DNA of 18,691 bases, from NCBI GenBank assembly GCA_041486385.1, contig JBGPLJ010000034.1, forward strand, positions 1 through 18,691, read 5' to 3'. The notes beneath the pieces are model-generated. The model did no database searches. It saw nothing but the letters and a program-made list of their open reading frames with translations, and was not told the DNA's origin. The position numbers and the translations under genes are program-made. Shown one piece after another: positions 1 through 8,484 of the stretch (position 1 is the stretch's first letter; every line of letters begins with the position of its first letter). Origin of the DNA: JBGPLJ01 sp041486385. Lineage in GTDB: Bacteria; Pseudomonadota; Gammaproteobacteria; Steroidobacterales; Steroidobacteraceae.

Positions 1-408
1 ATCCGCCTGGCGCTGCGCCGCTCGCGGCCCGGCTGGTTCTACAGCCTGTTTGAGCGTGAGCGCTTGCTGGCCGCTACGGTCCAGGCGCGGGCGCTCAACC
101 AGATTTGGGCTGGCGACATTCTGTCCCTTCTGCATGTGTTGCTCTCGGGCGCAATCACCGGCAGCAATCAAGCTATCTATTACCGGCGGTTGACGCCAGC
201 ATCGGCAGACCTATACGGGCCCAAAATAGCTCGCGAACGCTACCAGCTGTACCGCCGGTGGCTGCAGCTCGCCTTCGCTGCGCTCGCCGCCGCACCACTC
301 ACGCGCAGCGAAAGACTGATGACGGTGCCGGCGCTGCTGCACTACGCACGCTACGTAGGCAAACCCGTCAGCATCCTGAAGGCCGCTCTGCGAGAACTGT
401 GGAGGTGA
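1..408 (+). CDS. C-terminal fragment, possible glycosyltransferase
   Basis: The frame is open from base 1 and ends at TGA 406-408, so about 135 C-terminal residues are visible and the start lies outside the window. The segment is mostly helical in character and Arg/Leu/Ala rich. It contains WAGDILSLLHVLL, then AIYYRRLTPASADLYG, and a basic tail ending in ALRELWR. A 'YYRR' element after a short hydrophobic helix resembles the end of family-2 glycosyltransferases, which would fit next to LPS genes, but no catalytic motif is visible. The call is therefore tentative. There are 150 bp between its stop and the exbB start, with a candidate promoter in that gap, so it is probably not part of the operon that follows. 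Confidence 0.4.
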   Translation: MRLALRRSRPGWFYSLFERERLLAATVQARALNQIWAGDILSLLHVLLSGAITGSNQAIYYRRLTPASADLYGPKIARERYQLYRRWLQLAFAALAAAPLTRSERLMTVPALLHYARYVGKPVSILKAALRELWR

Positions 409-515
409 GGGCGGCCGGCAGCCTGGAACAACGCCCCAGTCAGCACGCGCGGACCAGCGGCAACCGCCGGCTAAGTTCTCGTTTCGTCGAGCTTTTCCGA
501 CCCACTCCGGTGCAG

Positions 516-521
516 TATCAT
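516..521 (+). promoter_or_regulatory. candidate -10 element of the exbB-kdsB operon
   Basis: TATCAT at 516-521 matches the sigma-70 -10 consensus in five of six positions. A weak -35-like TTTTCC lies at 493-498 with a 17-bp spacer. Transcription would begin near 528, giving a leader of about 30 nt before the ATG at 559. The upstream in-frame ATG at 520 overlaps this element, which argues against using it as the start. Inferred from sequence only. Confidence 0.4.
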
Positions 522-558
522 GCGCGGCTTCCAAGGGTCGGGAGTCGCTCAACGCCAC

Positions 559-1173
559 ATGTGGGAACTCGTCAAAGCCGGCGGCTACGTCATGTGGCCG
601 ATCATCCTGTGCTCGATTGCCGCGGCCGCCATCGTTGTTGAACGACTCTGGACTCTGCAGGAATCACGCGTCATCCCCAAAGAGCTCACCAACAAGGTGA
701 TGCAGTGGATCGAAACGCGTGCGCTCAACGACAAGATGATCGCCGCCCTCGAGCAGAATTCGCCGCTGGGCAAGGTGATCGCCGCGGGGCTCGCCAATCG
801 CAACCGCCCCCGAGACATCCTCGTCGAGCGCGTGACTGACACCGGCCGGCATGTGGTACATGAGCTCGAGCGCTTCATGAGCACGCTCGGCACCATCGCC
901 AGCATCGCTCCCCTGCTGGGTCTGCTTGGCACGGTGATCGGCATCATCCGGGCTTTCAACGACATCTCGTCGCAAGGCAGCGGCGATCCGCGGATTCTCT
1001 CCGGCGGCATTGCCCAAGCGCTTATTACGACGGCCGCCGGACTGTGCGTCGCGATTCCCGCGTTGGTCGGGTATCGGTACCTGCGTGGGCGAATCGAAAT
1101 CATCGTCGTGCAGATGGAGAAGGAGGCGATGCGGCTGGTCGATCTTCTCGAATCGCAACGGTCGGGCGACTAA
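559..1173 (+). CDS. exbB: MotA/TolQ/ExbB proton channel family protein
   Basis: Encodes a 204-residue inner-membrane subunit of an ExbB/TolQ-type motor that, with ExbD, uses the proton gradient to drive an envelope partner. Three membrane segments are visible, near residues 13-29, 109-133 and 152-175. The family signatures IAPLLGLLGTVIGII and GGIAQALITTAAGLCVAIPAL are intact. An in-frame ATG at 520 would add 13 residues. I prefer 559 because MWELVKAGGYVMWPIILCS is the usual family N-terminus and the upstream ATG overlaps the putative -10 box. The gene opens an operon with exbD, msbA, lpxK, trm112 and kdsB. No tonB or tolA lies nearby, so the driven partner is unknown. The TolQ-versus-ExbB distinction cannot be settled here. 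Confidence 0.9.
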   Translation: MWELVKAGGYVMWPIILCSIAAAAIVVERLWTLQESRVIPKELTNKVMQWIETRALNDKMIAALEQNSPLGKVIAAGLANRNRPRDILVERVTDTGRHVVHELERFMSTLGTIASIAPLLGLLGTVIGIIRAFNDISSQGSGDPRILSGGIAQALITTAAGLCVAIPALVGYRYLRGRIEIIVVQMEKEAMRLVDLLESQRSGD

Positions 1174-1194
1174 CGGGCTGCCCGGGACGGCGCC

Positions 1195-1620
1195 ATGGAT
1201 TTGAAACCCCGCAAACATGAGGAGCCCGAGCTCAATTTGATCTCGCTCATCGATGTCGTGCTCCTGCTCGTGGTTTTCTTCATGGTCTCGAGTACGTTCA
1301 TCGAAGAGGGTCGCATTCACGTGCAGCTGCCGGAAGCGTCGAAGATCCCTGTGGCCAATGCCGGCAAGGATCCGCTTGTGATCACCGTGACGCACTCGGG
1401 CGAGTATCTGGTCAATGACCACACGCTCATCAACAACAATCCGGACACGCTCCGCAGCGCCATTGTCCGTGTCGTCGGCGAGCGCCGCACCGGAGCTGTG
1501 ACGATACGCGCGGACGCGGCAACCACGCATCAGTCGGTCGTGACCGCGATGGATGTCCTCGGGCGGCTCGGATTCAACGAGATCAATATCGCCACCATTC
1601 GCGGCACGGCCGCACACTAG
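1195..1620 (+). CDS. exbD: ExbD/TolR family biopolymer transport protein
   Basis: Encodes a 141-residue partner of the preceding ExbB. A short cytoplasmic N-terminus (MDLKPRKHEEPELN) leads into one membrane helix at about residues 15-34, LISLIDVVLLLVVFFMV. This carries the conserved proton-conducting aspartate at residue 20. The rest is a periplasmic domain ending in the typical GFNEINIAT strand. Length matches the family. The gene starts 21 bp after exbB and stops 4 bp before msbA, so it is almost certainly cotranscribed. ExbBD pairs beside lpxK/kdsB are known in several gammaproteobacteria, but their role there is less clear than that of the TonB-linked pair. Confidence 0.92.
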   Translation: MDLKPRKHEEPELNLISLIDVVLLLVVFFMVSSTFIEEGRIHVQLPEASKIPVANAGKDPLVITVTHSGEYLVNDHTLINNNPDTLRSAIVRVVGERRTGAVTIRADAATTHQSVVTAMDVLGRLGFNEINIATIRGTAAH

Positions 1621-1624
1621 AAGC

Positions 1625-3373
1625 ATGGCGAAGATACCGCTCAACCAGGACGCGAAGCGGATCTACCGCCGGCTCATCGGTTACGCGCGGCCGTATTGGC
1701 CGATCTTTCTCCTCGGCGTCGCAGGCAACGCGCTCTTCGCCGCGACCGATGCCTCATTCGTCTGGTTCGTCAAGAATTTCCTGAAGGATGCCTTTGCCAG
1801 TCCCGATCCGCGCGTGCTCCGCTGGGTGCCGATCGGCGTGGTCGTGCTGTTCTTCCTGCGCGGCGTCGGCGATTATCTTTCCACTTATTGCGCGGCATCG
1901 GTCGGTCGCCACATCATCAAGACGCTGCGTGGGCAGGTCTTCGGTCACTACCTGAAGCTGCCGACCGAGTTCTATGACCGTGAGTCATCGGCGAATCTCC
2001 TCTCGAAGCTCACGTACAACATTGAGCTCCTCGCCGAAGCGAGCGCGAATTCGATCACGGTGATCATCCGTGACACGCTGTCGGTGCTTGGACTCATCGG
2101 TTATCTCTTTTATCTCAACTGGCATCTCGCGAGCATCAGCATCATCCTCGCGCCGCTGATCGCCTGGCTCATACGCCGCGTCAATCAGCTCTTCCGCCGT
2201 TACAGCACGCGCATCCAGAATTCGATGGGCGATGTCACGCGCATCGCGAAAGAGGGCATCGAAGGCCATCGCCTGATCAAACTCTTCAATGCGCAGGACC
2301 ACGAGGCGCGCGTCTTCGACCAGGTGAATGAGCAGAATCGCCGCAACAACATGAAGCTGATTCTGACGCGCTCACTGTCCAATCCCGTCGTGCAGCTGGT
2401 TGCTGCGTTCGGTCTTGGCTTCGTGCTCTACGTGATGATCCGCATGGCGCTTGCACATCAGCTCCCGATGGAGGATTTCTTCGCGTTTCTCACCGCGCTG
2501 CTTCTCACGACGGCGCCGCTGCGTCGCGTGGTCAACGTGGCCGCTCCCCTGCAGCAGGGCATTTCGGCGGGAGCGAGTGTCTTCGAGGTACTCGACCGTC
2601 AGACCGAAGTGCTGGACGTCGGGCGGCCGCTCGAGCGCTGCCGCGCCGAGATCGAATTTCGCGACGTCTCGTTCAACTACAACACCGACAAGGGCGAAGT
2701 GCTCAAGAACGTGAGCTTTCGCGTCGCACCCGGCGAAACCATCGCGATTGTCGGCAAGTCCGGCAGCGGTAAATCGACGCTCGTCGGTCTGCTCGCGCGC
2801 TATTACGACGTGAGCGCCGGGGCGATTCTGCTCGACGGAGTGGACGTCCGCGAGTACCGGCTCGCGGATTTGCGACGCCAGTTGAGCATGGTCAGTCAGG
2901 ATGTGCTCCTCTTCAACGATACGGTTCGGAACAATATTGCTTTCAGCGTGCCGGAGGCGCCGCAAGCGGCAATCGACGCTGCGGCTGCTGCTGCTCACGT
3001 CACGGAGTTCACGGGGGATGAACCCGGCGGGCTCGACTTTATCGTCGGTGATCGCGGCACGCTCGTGTCGGGCGGACAACGGCAGCGGATTTCGATTGCG
3101 CGTGCCATTCTCAAGGATTCGCCGATCCTCATTCTCGACGAGGCGACATCCGCGCTCGATACGGAACTCGAGCGCAAGATCCAGCAATCGCTCGACGAGT
3201 TGATGCAGGGGCGCACTACATTTGTCATCGCTCACCGCCTAACGACGATCGAGAACGCCGATCGCATTCTCGTCCTCGACGGTGGCGCACTCGTGGAGGC
3301 GGGGACGCACGCTGAGTTGATCGCCCGGAACGGTCACTACGCAGCGCTGCACCGCCTGCAGTTCAACGTCTGA
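1625..3373 (+). CDS. msbA: lipid A export ATP-binding/permease protein MsbA
   Basis: Encodes a homodimeric ABC exporter that flips lipid A-core from the inner to the outer leaflet of the inner membrane using ATP. The product is 582 residues, the same length as E. coli MsbA. An N-terminal six-helix membrane domain (about residues 15-330) precedes the nucleotide-binding domain. Visible motifs are Walker A GKSGSGKST (377-385), signature VSGGQRQR (Ser482), Walker B ILILDEATSALD with Asp505 and Glu506, and the H-loop His537. The frame stays open further upstream, to 1553, but that stretch is exbD sequence. The ATG at 1625, 4 bp after the exbD stop, gives the usual N-terminus MAKIPLNQDAKRIYRRL. Followed 19 bp later by lpxK, the kinase that completes its substrate. 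Confidence 0.96.
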   Translation: MAKIPLNQDAKRIYRRLIGYARPYWPIFLLGVAGNALFAATDASFVWFVKNFLKDAFASPDPRVLRWVPIGVVVLFFLRGVGDYLSTYCAASVGRHIIKTLRGQVFGHYLKLPTEFYDRESSANLLSKLTYNIELLAEASANSITVIIRDTLSVLGLIGYLFYLNWHLASISIILAPLIAWLIRRVNQLFRRYSTRIQNSMGDVTRIAKEGIEGHRLIKLFNAQDHEARVFDQVNEQNRRNNMKLILTRSLSNPVVQLVAAFGLGFVLYVMIRMALAHQLPMEDFFAFLTALLLTTAPLRRVVNVAAPLQQGISAGASVFEVLDRQTEVLDVGRPLERCRAEIEFRDVSFNYNTDKGEVLKNVSFRVAPGETIAIVGKSGSGKSTLVGLLARYYDVSAGAILLDGVDVREYRLADLRRQLSMVSQDVLLFNDTVRNNIAFSVPEAPQAAIDAAAAAAHVTEFTGDEPGGLDFIVGDRGTLVSGGQRQRISIARAILKDSPILILDEATSALDTELERKIQQSLDELMQGRTTFVIAHRLTTIENADRILVLDGGALVEAGTHAELIARNGHYAALHRLQFNV

Positions 3374-3392
3374 ACGCTCCTGCGGCAGCACC

Positions 3393-4415
3393 GTGACCGG
3401 CGTTGGAACTCATCGTTGGCTCGAACGCGTCTGGTACGACGGCGCGCCCTCCGGTGCATGGCTGATTCCCTTCGGCTGGATATTCGGCGCGCTCACGGCC
3501 TTGCGTCGCGGGCTTTATGGCAGCGGGATGCTGCCGAGCTACGGCGTCGACGTCCCGGTCATTGTCGTCGGCAATATCACGGTCGGCGGTACGGGCAAGA
3601 CACCGCTCGTGATCTGGCTGGTCGAGGAACTGCGGCGCCGCGGATTTCGACCGGGCGTCGTTTCCCGCGGATTTGGCGGCACGGCGGTCGGACCGATGCT
3701 GGTCTCACCGTCGATGGACGCTCGTGAGGTCGGCGATGAGCCCCTCCTGGTCGCGGCTCGCACGCATTGTTCAGTGGCAATCGCGCGCGATCGTGTTGCG
3801 GGTGCCCGCTTTCTTTGTGACAGCGGCGTTGACGTGATCATTGCCGACGATGGCTTGCAGCACTATTGCCTGCGGCGTAACTGCGAGGTGGCGGTGATCG
3901 ACGGTGAGCGGCGGCTCGGCAACGGGCGGCAGTTGCCGGCTGGACCGCTGCGCGAATCGCGGAGCCGGCTGAGTAACGTCGATTTGATCGCCGTGAACGG
4001 GGGCGCTTACATGGCCGGCGGGCTCGCCATGCATCTCGTCGAGGGGCGCGCGCGCTCGCTTACCGATGGGGCGGAGCGCACGCTTGAGGCCTTCAGCGGC
4101 GAATCCGTGCACGCGGTCGCCGGTATCGGCAATCCCCGGCGTTTCTTTGCGGCCCTGCGCCGCCGGGGTCTTAACCTGATCGAGCATCCCTTTCCCGACC
4201 ATCACGCATTCCAGCCCGACGAGCTCGATTTTGGCGACGCGCATCCGCTGCTCATGACCGAGAAGGATGCCGTAAAATGCCGGAGCTTCGCGCGCCCCGG
4301 CTGGTGGACTGTGCCGGTGAGCGTGGAGTTCGACGCGCGTACGGCGGAATATTTCATGGCCGCCATCCTGCGCAGGATCACGAAGCAGTCCGGTAACGAC
4401 AACGCGGGTAGCTGA
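3393..4415 (+). CDS. lpxK: tetraacyldisaccharide 4'-kinase LpxK
   Basis: Catalyses ATP-dependent phosphorylation of the 4' position of the lipid A disaccharide-1-phosphate to give lipid IVA, at the inner-membrane face. The product is 340 residues from a GTG start. It has a hydrophobic N-terminal segment (WLIPFGWIFGALTALRRGLY) that probably associates with the membrane. A P-loop GGTGKTP follows at residues 65-71, then the conserved DDGLQHY and LLMTEKDAVKC motifs. Length is close to E. coli LpxK (328). The start is GTG 3393, 19 bp after msbA. An ATG at 3527 would cut off the N-terminal segment. The msbA-lpxK pairing is classic. The stop is 5 bp before the trm112-like gene. Confidence 0.96.
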   Translation: MTGVGTHRWLERVWYDGAPSGAWLIPFGWIFGALTALRRGLYGSGMLPSYGVDVPVIVVGNITVGGTGKTPLVIWLVEELRRRGFRPGVVSRGFGGTAVGPMLVSPSMDAREVGDEPLLVAARTHCSVAIARDRVAGARFLCDSGVDVIIADDGLQHYCLRRNCEVAVIDGERRLGNGRQLPAGPLRESRSRLSNVDLIAVNGGAYMAGGLAMHLVEGRARSLTDGAERTLEAFSGESVHAVAGIGNPRRFFAALRRRGLNLIEHPFPDHHAFQPDELDFGDAHPLLMTEKDAVKCRSFARPGWWTVPVSVEFDARTAEYFMAAILRRITKQSGNDNAGS

Positions 4416-4420
4416 GAACT

Positions 4421-4612
4421 ATGGACGCACGTCTGCTCGACATCCTTGCATGTCCGCTCTGCAAAGGGCCGCTCTACCTTCACAAGCCCGGACCGGAACT
4501 CATCTGCCGGGCTGACCGGCTGGCGTTCCCGGTCCGCGATGACATACCGATCATGCTGGAAGAGGACGCGCGCCAACTAGAGGCCGGTGATCCGTTGCTC
4601 GAGCGCGCATGA
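4421..4612 (+). CDS. Trm112/YcaR family zinc-ribbon-like small protein
   Basis: Encodes a 63-residue protein starting MDARLLDILACPLCKGPL, with a CPLC knuckle (Cys11, Cys14) and a third cysteine at residue 29 in ELICR. This is followed by the family signature LAFPVRDDIPIMLEEDAR. It matches the Trm112p-like/YcaR family; E. coli ycaR also sits between lpxK and kdsB. Eukaryotic Trm112 activates methyltransferases; the bacterial role is not well established. Its TGA overlaps the kdsB ATG (ATGA at 4609-4612), indicating translational coupling. Only three of a possible four metal-binding cysteines are present, so zinc binding is uncertain. Confidence 0.92.
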   Translation: MDARLLDILACPLCKGPLYLHKPGPELICRADRLAFPVRDDIPIMLEEDARQLEAGDPLLERA

Positions 4613-5385
4613 CCTTTCACGTGCTGATCCCGGCGCGGTATGCGGCGACGCGCTTGCCGGGTAAGCCGCTTCTCGACATCGATGGCCGGCCGATGATCGC
4701 GCACGTCTACGAGCGAGCGCTGGCAGCGGGCGCCAGGAACGTAGTCATCGCGACGGACAACGAACAAATTCGCTCGGCCGCCCTAGCTCTCGGTCTGGCG
4801 GTGGCAATGACCGGCACCGAGCATGCTTCCGGCACGGACCGGATTGCGGAAGTGGCGCGCAGCAAGGCCTGGCCGCCCGACGATATCGTCGTGAACGTGC
4901 AGGGCGATGAGCCGCTGATACCACCGGCGATCATTCAACAAGTAGCGGCGTTGCTCGAGGCCTCACCGCGGGCCGCGGTCGCCACACTGGCTACCCCAAT
5001 TCAAACGCTTGAGGAGTACCTCGATCCGAATGTAGTCAAGGTGGCGACGGCGGTGACGGGCCGTGCGCTTTATTTCAGTCGCGCGCCGATCCCGTGGAAT
5101 CGCGATTCCGCGCCGGCGGGGTGGGGCAGCCAGTCTTCGTATGCTGGCGCGCTGCGCCACATTGGCATCTACGCCTATCGCGTGCGGGCTCTATTGCGCA
5201 TTGCCGGCCTCCTGCCCACAGCGCTTGAGCAGCGCGAACGGCTCGAGCAGCTGCGGGTGCTGGAAAACGATCTTGAAATTGTCGTCGGGATTGCCAGTGC
5301 AGTGCCGCCTGCCGGCGTCGACACGCCCGCAGACCTCGAGCGGGTCCGCCGAATACTGCTCGCCCACGCTGCTGCGCCGAGATAG
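4609..5385 (+). CDS. kdsB: 3-deoxy-manno-octulosonate cytidylyltransferase (CMP-Kdo synthetase)
   Basis: Activates Kdo with CTP to give CMP-Kdo, the donor for the first sugars of the LPS inner core, in the cytosol. The 258-residue product shows the nucleotidyltransferase start IPARYAATRLPGKPL, the metal/CTP-binding VQGDEPLIP, the PIPWNRD motif, HIGIYAYR, and the C-terminal EQRERLEQLRVLEN signature. The start ATG is coupled to the preceding stop by a 4-bp overlap. It is the last gene of the plus-strand envelope operon. Its TAG is only 4 bp from the stop of the convergent emrB, and no T-tract terminator separates them. Confidence 0.97.
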   Translation: MTFHVLIPARYAATRLPGKPLLDIDGRPMIAHVYERALAAGARNVVIATDNEQIRSAALALGLAVAMTGTEHASGTDRIAEVARSKAWPPDDIVVNVQGDEPLIPPAIIQQVAALLEASPRAAVATLATPIQTLEEYLDPNVVKVATAVTGRALYFSRAPIPWNRDSAPAGWGSQSSYAGALRHIGIYAYRVRALLRIAGLLPTALEQRERLEQLRVLENDLEIVVGIASAVPPAGVDTPADLERVRRILLAHAAAPR

Positions 5386-5389
5386 GTGC

Positions 5390-6925
5390 TCAGACCAGTT
5401 GTTCGGCCTCGGCAGGGCCGGGCGGCTGCGCAGCCGCCTTCGGCATTCTGATGAGCAGTATCAGCGGCACTGTCAGCAGGCCCGTGAACATCATGAGGTA
5501 GAAAACATTGCCGAAGGCGAGCACCGCCGATTGGCGGCTGATCTCAGTCATCGCAACTTCCGCCTCGCGCCCCGGAACGATGTGCTCAAGCGTGCGCCAG
5601 CGCTCACCGTCGAGTGACGACAGGAATTCGACGAGCCGTGACTGATTGGCCGCGGCGAACTGCGTGAGTTGCGCCGCGACGACGGAAACGCCGATGGCGG
5701 AGCCGAGGTTGCGGGCGAGGGTGAGGAATACCGTCCCTTCGGTGCGTAGCTCAGGTGCGAGCGTCGTGAATGCCGCGACATTCACCGACAGGAACGTGAG
5801 TCCCATGCCCGCACCCTGAAAGAAGGACGTGACGCCTATGGTCATGGCCGTCGTATCGAGCGAGATATGCGCGAGCGGCCAGAGCGACAGGCCGAGTATC
5901 GCGCCGGCCGACGCGATCAGGATGCGGGGATCGATCCAGCGCACGACGCGCCCGCCGATGATCATCGCGATCATCATGCCGATGCCGCGCCAGACCATGA
6001 GTTCACCGGACGTAATCACCGGATAACCCTGGACCTGCTGCAGATAGCTTGGCAGCAGCGCGGTGGTGGAGATGAAGAGCAGCCCCACCATCAACATGAT
6101 GCCGGACACCGCAACGAAATTCCGATCGCGAAAGAGCGCCGGCTCCAGGAATGGATGGCGCGTGGTGAAGGAATGGGCGATGAACATGTAAAGGAAGATG
6201 ACCGCGAGGCAGGTTTCAATCAGGATCTCGCGCGACTCGAACCAGCCCTTGCTGCTGCCGCGATCGACAAAGAGTTGCAGCAGTCCCAGACCGAGAGCCA
6301 GTAGAACATAGCCGGTCAGATCGAAGGTCGCGGGTCGCTTGCCCGATTCGCGTGGAATGGCGCTCGCAATGCCGATGGCGGCGAGGATGCCGACCGGCAC
6401 GTTGACGTAGAATACCCAGCGCCAGCTCAGAGTCTCCGTCAGATAACCGCCGAGCGTCGGTCCGAGAACCGGCCCCACCAGGACACCCATGGACCAGATC
6501 GCGATCGCGTGGCCGTGATCCTTGCGCTCGTAGGCGTTGAGCAGCACCGATTGAGAGATCGGGACAAGAGCCGCGCCGGTCACACCCTGCAATGTTCGGA
6601 ACAGCACGAGCTCCGGCAGCGAAGCCGCGAGGCCGCACAGCATTGAGAACAGAGTAAAACCAATGACACTGACGAGCAGCACCATGCGGCCGCCGAAACG
6701 CGCCGCGAGAAATCCGGTGAGCGGCGTCACGATCGCGCTCGCGATGATGTAGGACGTCAGTACCCAGAACACCTGATCCCGGGTTGCCTGCAGGCCACCC
6801 TGGATCTGCGGCAGGGCGACGTTCGCAATCGTCATGTCGACCGTGTAGAGCAGCGTCGCGAGCATCGTCGACACCGCGATCAGGCCGCGGTTCGCTGGTG
6901 CTGTCGCGGACGGCGTTGCAGACAT
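5390..6925 (-). CDS. emrB: DHA2 family multidrug efflux MFS permease (EmrB type)
   Basis: Encodes a 511-residue inner-membrane drug/proton antiporter of the 14-helix DHA2 family, working with an EmrA adaptor and a TolC-type outer-membrane channel. Visible features are the first-helix motif TVDMTIANVALPQIQGGL (Asp30), motif A-like GFLAARFGGRMVLL in the loop after helix 2, and the antiporter motif C region GPVLGPTLGGYL in helix 5. Hydrophobic segments run to about residue 495, followed by a Pro/Ala tail. It starts 25 bp after the emrA stop, so it is the last gene of marR-emrA-emrB. Substrates cannot be read from sequence. No outer-membrane factor gene is in the window. Confidence 0.94.
   Translation of the reverse strand: MSATPSATAPANRGLIAVSTMLATLLYTVDMTIANVALPQIQGGLQATRDQVFWVLTSYIIASAIVTPLTGFLAARFGGRMVLLVSVIGFTLFSMLCGLAASLPELVLFRTLQGVTGAALVPISQSVLLNAYERKDHGHAIAIWSMGVLVGPVLGPTLGGYLTETLSWRWVFYVNVPVGILAAIGIASAIPRESGKRPATFDLTGYVLLALGLGLLQLFVDRGSSKGWFESREILIETCLAVIFLYMFIAHSFTTRHPFLEPALFRDRNFVAVSGIMLMVGLLFISTTALLPSYLQQVQGYPVITSGELMVWRGIGMMIAMIIGGRVVRWIDPRILIASAGAILGLSLWPLAHISLDTTAMTIGVTSFFQGAGMGLTFLSVNVAAFTTLAPELRTEGTVFLTLARNLGSAIGVSVVAAQLTQFAAANQSRLVEFLSSLDGERWRTLEHIVPGREAEVAMTEISRQSAVLAFGNVFYLMMFTGLLTVPLILLIRMPKAAAQPPGPAEAEQLV
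5421..5438. repeat. 18-bp perfect palindrome at the emrB 3' end
   Basis: GGCGGCTGC followed directly by its reverse complement. It lies 35 bp beyond the kdsB stop, inside the last codons of emrB (encoding the AAAQPP region). As RNA it can fold into a 7-bp GC stem with a GCGC loop in either strand. It might help end kdsB transcripts, but it has no T-tract and may simply reflect Ala/Pro codons. Confidence 0.35.
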
Positions 6926-6950
6926 CGGAATGCGCTCTTGACTTCAGGCG

Positions 6951-8021
6951 TCAGGGCGAGGAGAGGGCCGCGCGGCTCGGGGTCTCGTTGAGTTCAATTC
7001 GCGTATCAATGCGTACGTACGCGCTCATGCCCGCACGCAGCGGCATATTGACCGGGCCAGAGTCGAGCGCAATGCGAACGGGGATGCGCTGCACGACCTT
7101 GATCCAGTTGCCGCTGGCGTTTTGTGGCGGCAGCAACGCGAACTCGGCGCCGGTGGCCTGCGCAATGCTCGACACATGGCCGGTCCATTTCTGCCCGCCA
7201 TACGTGTCGATCTCGACGTCGACCGACTGGCCGACATGAACCTTGCCAAGATCGGTTTCCTTGAAGTTCGCTTCGACCCACATGCCTTGCGGTGAAACGA
7301 TCGCGAGGGCGGTGCGGCCCGCGTCAAGGTGATCGCCGACTTGCGGCAGGTGACTCACGATGCCATCGCGAGGCGCGCGCAATTCGGTGTGCTGCAATGT
7401 GAGCTGCGCCTGTTCGATGGCCACATCCGCCGCGTGCACGTCCGGATGCTGATCCACTGAACCTTGGGGGTTGCCTCCGAGTCGCGCGCCAATCGTTTCG
7501 AGGTCGCGCCGCGCGACGGCGATTCGACCTGTCGCATCCTCGGCCGCCTGCTGGACATCGTCGAGCTGTGACGACGCGATGAGATGGCGCGCCGCAAGCT
7601 CCCGCTGGCGCGCCAATTCCTTGTCGGCGAAGTGCCCATTGCGTTCGGCCAGTTCGAGTTCTGCGCGCTTCTGCGAGTACTGCGCTTTGAGCGACGCAAT
7701 TTCGGTGCGCACCGTCTCGCGATGCGCGCGCGCCTGCGCAACCGCGAGCTTCGCTTCGGCGTCGTCGATCACGAGGATAAGTTCGCCCACCGTCACCGGT
7801 TCGTTCTCGTGCACGAGAACACGCAGCACGCGCCCGCCGAGATCGGTACTCACCAGGACTTTGTCCGCATGCACGTACGCGTTATCCGTCGTGACGTAGC
7901 GCGCGCGCGCCCAATAGATGCCGACCGCGACCGCGACGACCAGGAGCGGAATGACGATCAACAACCCGATGCGCAGGCGCCGGCGCGCTGGCGCGCGTAC
8001 CTCCCGCTCAGACGCGGCCAT
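6951..8021 (-). CDS. emrA: HlyD family periplasmic adaptor (EmrA type)
   Basis: Encodes a membrane-fusion protein that links the EmrB permease to an outer-membrane channel. From the ATG at 8021 it is 356 residues. A basic N-terminus is followed by one membrane anchor (about residues 17-37, IGLLIVIPLLVVAVAVGIYW), then the biotinyl-lipoyl half TDNAYVHADKVLVSTDLGGRV. A long alpha-hairpin coiled coil (about 90-190) and the typical WVEANFKETDLGKVHVGQ and LLPPQNASGNWIKVVQRIPVRI segments come next. The frame is open upstream to 8153 but that part overlaps marR. The chosen ATG has GAGGGA 7 nt upstream and overlaps the marR end by 14 bp, implying coupling. Confidence 0.94.
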   Translation of the reverse strand: MAASEREVRAPARRRLRIGLLIVIPLLVVAVAVGIYWARARYVTTDNAYVHADKVLVSTDLGGRVLRVLVHENEPVTVGELILVIDDAEAKLAVAQARAHRETVRTEIASLKAQYSQKRAELELAERNGHFADKELARQRELAARHLIASSQLDDVQQAAEDATGRIAVARRDLETIGARLGGNPQGSVDQHPDVHAADVAIEQAQLTLQHTELRAPRDGIVSHLPQVGDHLDAGRTALAIVSPQGMWVEANFKETDLGKVHVGQSVDVEIDTYGGQKWTGHVSSIAQATGAEFALLPPQNASGNWIKVVQRIPVRIALDSGPVNMPLRAGMSAYVRIDTRIELNETPSRAALSSP

Positions 8022-8484
8022 TGCTGCGTCCCTCGTGCACCGGTGATGGCTCCGTGCCGCGTTGCCCGCCCAGGTTGTGTCGTACGAGGACGAGCAGATC
8101 GAGCAGCTTGTCCCGATCTGCGGCGCTAACGCCGCTGAATGCGCGTTTGGCAATAGCCTCCGCGATTGCCCGCAGGCGCTCGACCTTGGCCCGGGCCCGG
8201 GCCGTCAGAAAGAGTCTCGATGCGCGTCGGTCATCAGGGTCGGCGCGACGCTCGATCAGATCAAGCGCAGCGAGCCGGTCGAGCAAGCGACAGACGGTGA
8301 TCGGACGAACTTCGATCACTTCGGCCAATTCGTTCTGCCGACAACCCTCCATGCGCGCGAGATACGCGACGGCGCGCCACTGGGTCTGTGTGAGCTGCAG
8401 ATCAACCGCACGCTTGGCGAATTCAGCCCGCTGGATGCGGGCGATGTCGTGAATCAAAAAGCCGAGGGTACGGGACTCCTGCAT
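8008..8484 (-). CDS. MarR family transcriptional regulator of the efflux operon
   Basis: Encodes a 158-residue MarR-type dimeric winged-helix regulator, probably a ligand-released repressor of its own operon (compare EmrR/MprA of E. coli). The winged helix is seen as LTQTQWRAVAYLARMEGCRQNELAEVI, then RPITVCRLLDRLAALDLIERR and the wing DPDDRRASRLFLT. Two starts are possible. ATG 8496 adds four residues but has no ribosome site; ATG 8484 has GGAAG 5 nt upstream and is preferred. It is the first gene of marR-emrA-emrB and is transcribed away from the phosphatase gene. A promoter with an embedded inverted repeat lies directly upstream. Confidence 0.92.
   Translation of the reverse strand: MQESRTLGFLIHDIARIQRAEFAKRAVDLQLTQTQWRAVAYLARMEGCRQNELAEVIEVRPITVCRLLDRLAALDLIERRADPDDRRASRLFLTARARAKVERLRAIAEAIAKRAFSGVSAADRDKLLDLLVLVRHNLGGQRGTEPSPVHEGRSNGRV

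Noticed and set aside
520..558. Upstream ATG for exbB
   Set aside because: It overlaps a five-of-six -10 element, and the extra 13 residues precede an N-terminus that is already typical for the family.
664..1644. 326-codon minus-strand frame across exbB and exbD
   Set aside because: Shadow frame in GC-rich coding DNA; both plus-strand genes are unambiguous and the product has no recognisable domain.
2372..3235. 287-codon minus-strand frame within msbA
   Set aside because: Antisense of the MsbA nucleotide-binding domain, whose motifs are all intact on the plus strand.
8022..8153. Longer EmrA with 44 extra N-terminal residues
   Set aside because: The extra part is antisense-free marR coding sequence in another frame, while the ATG at 8021 has a good ribosome site and a normal membrane-anchor N-terminus.
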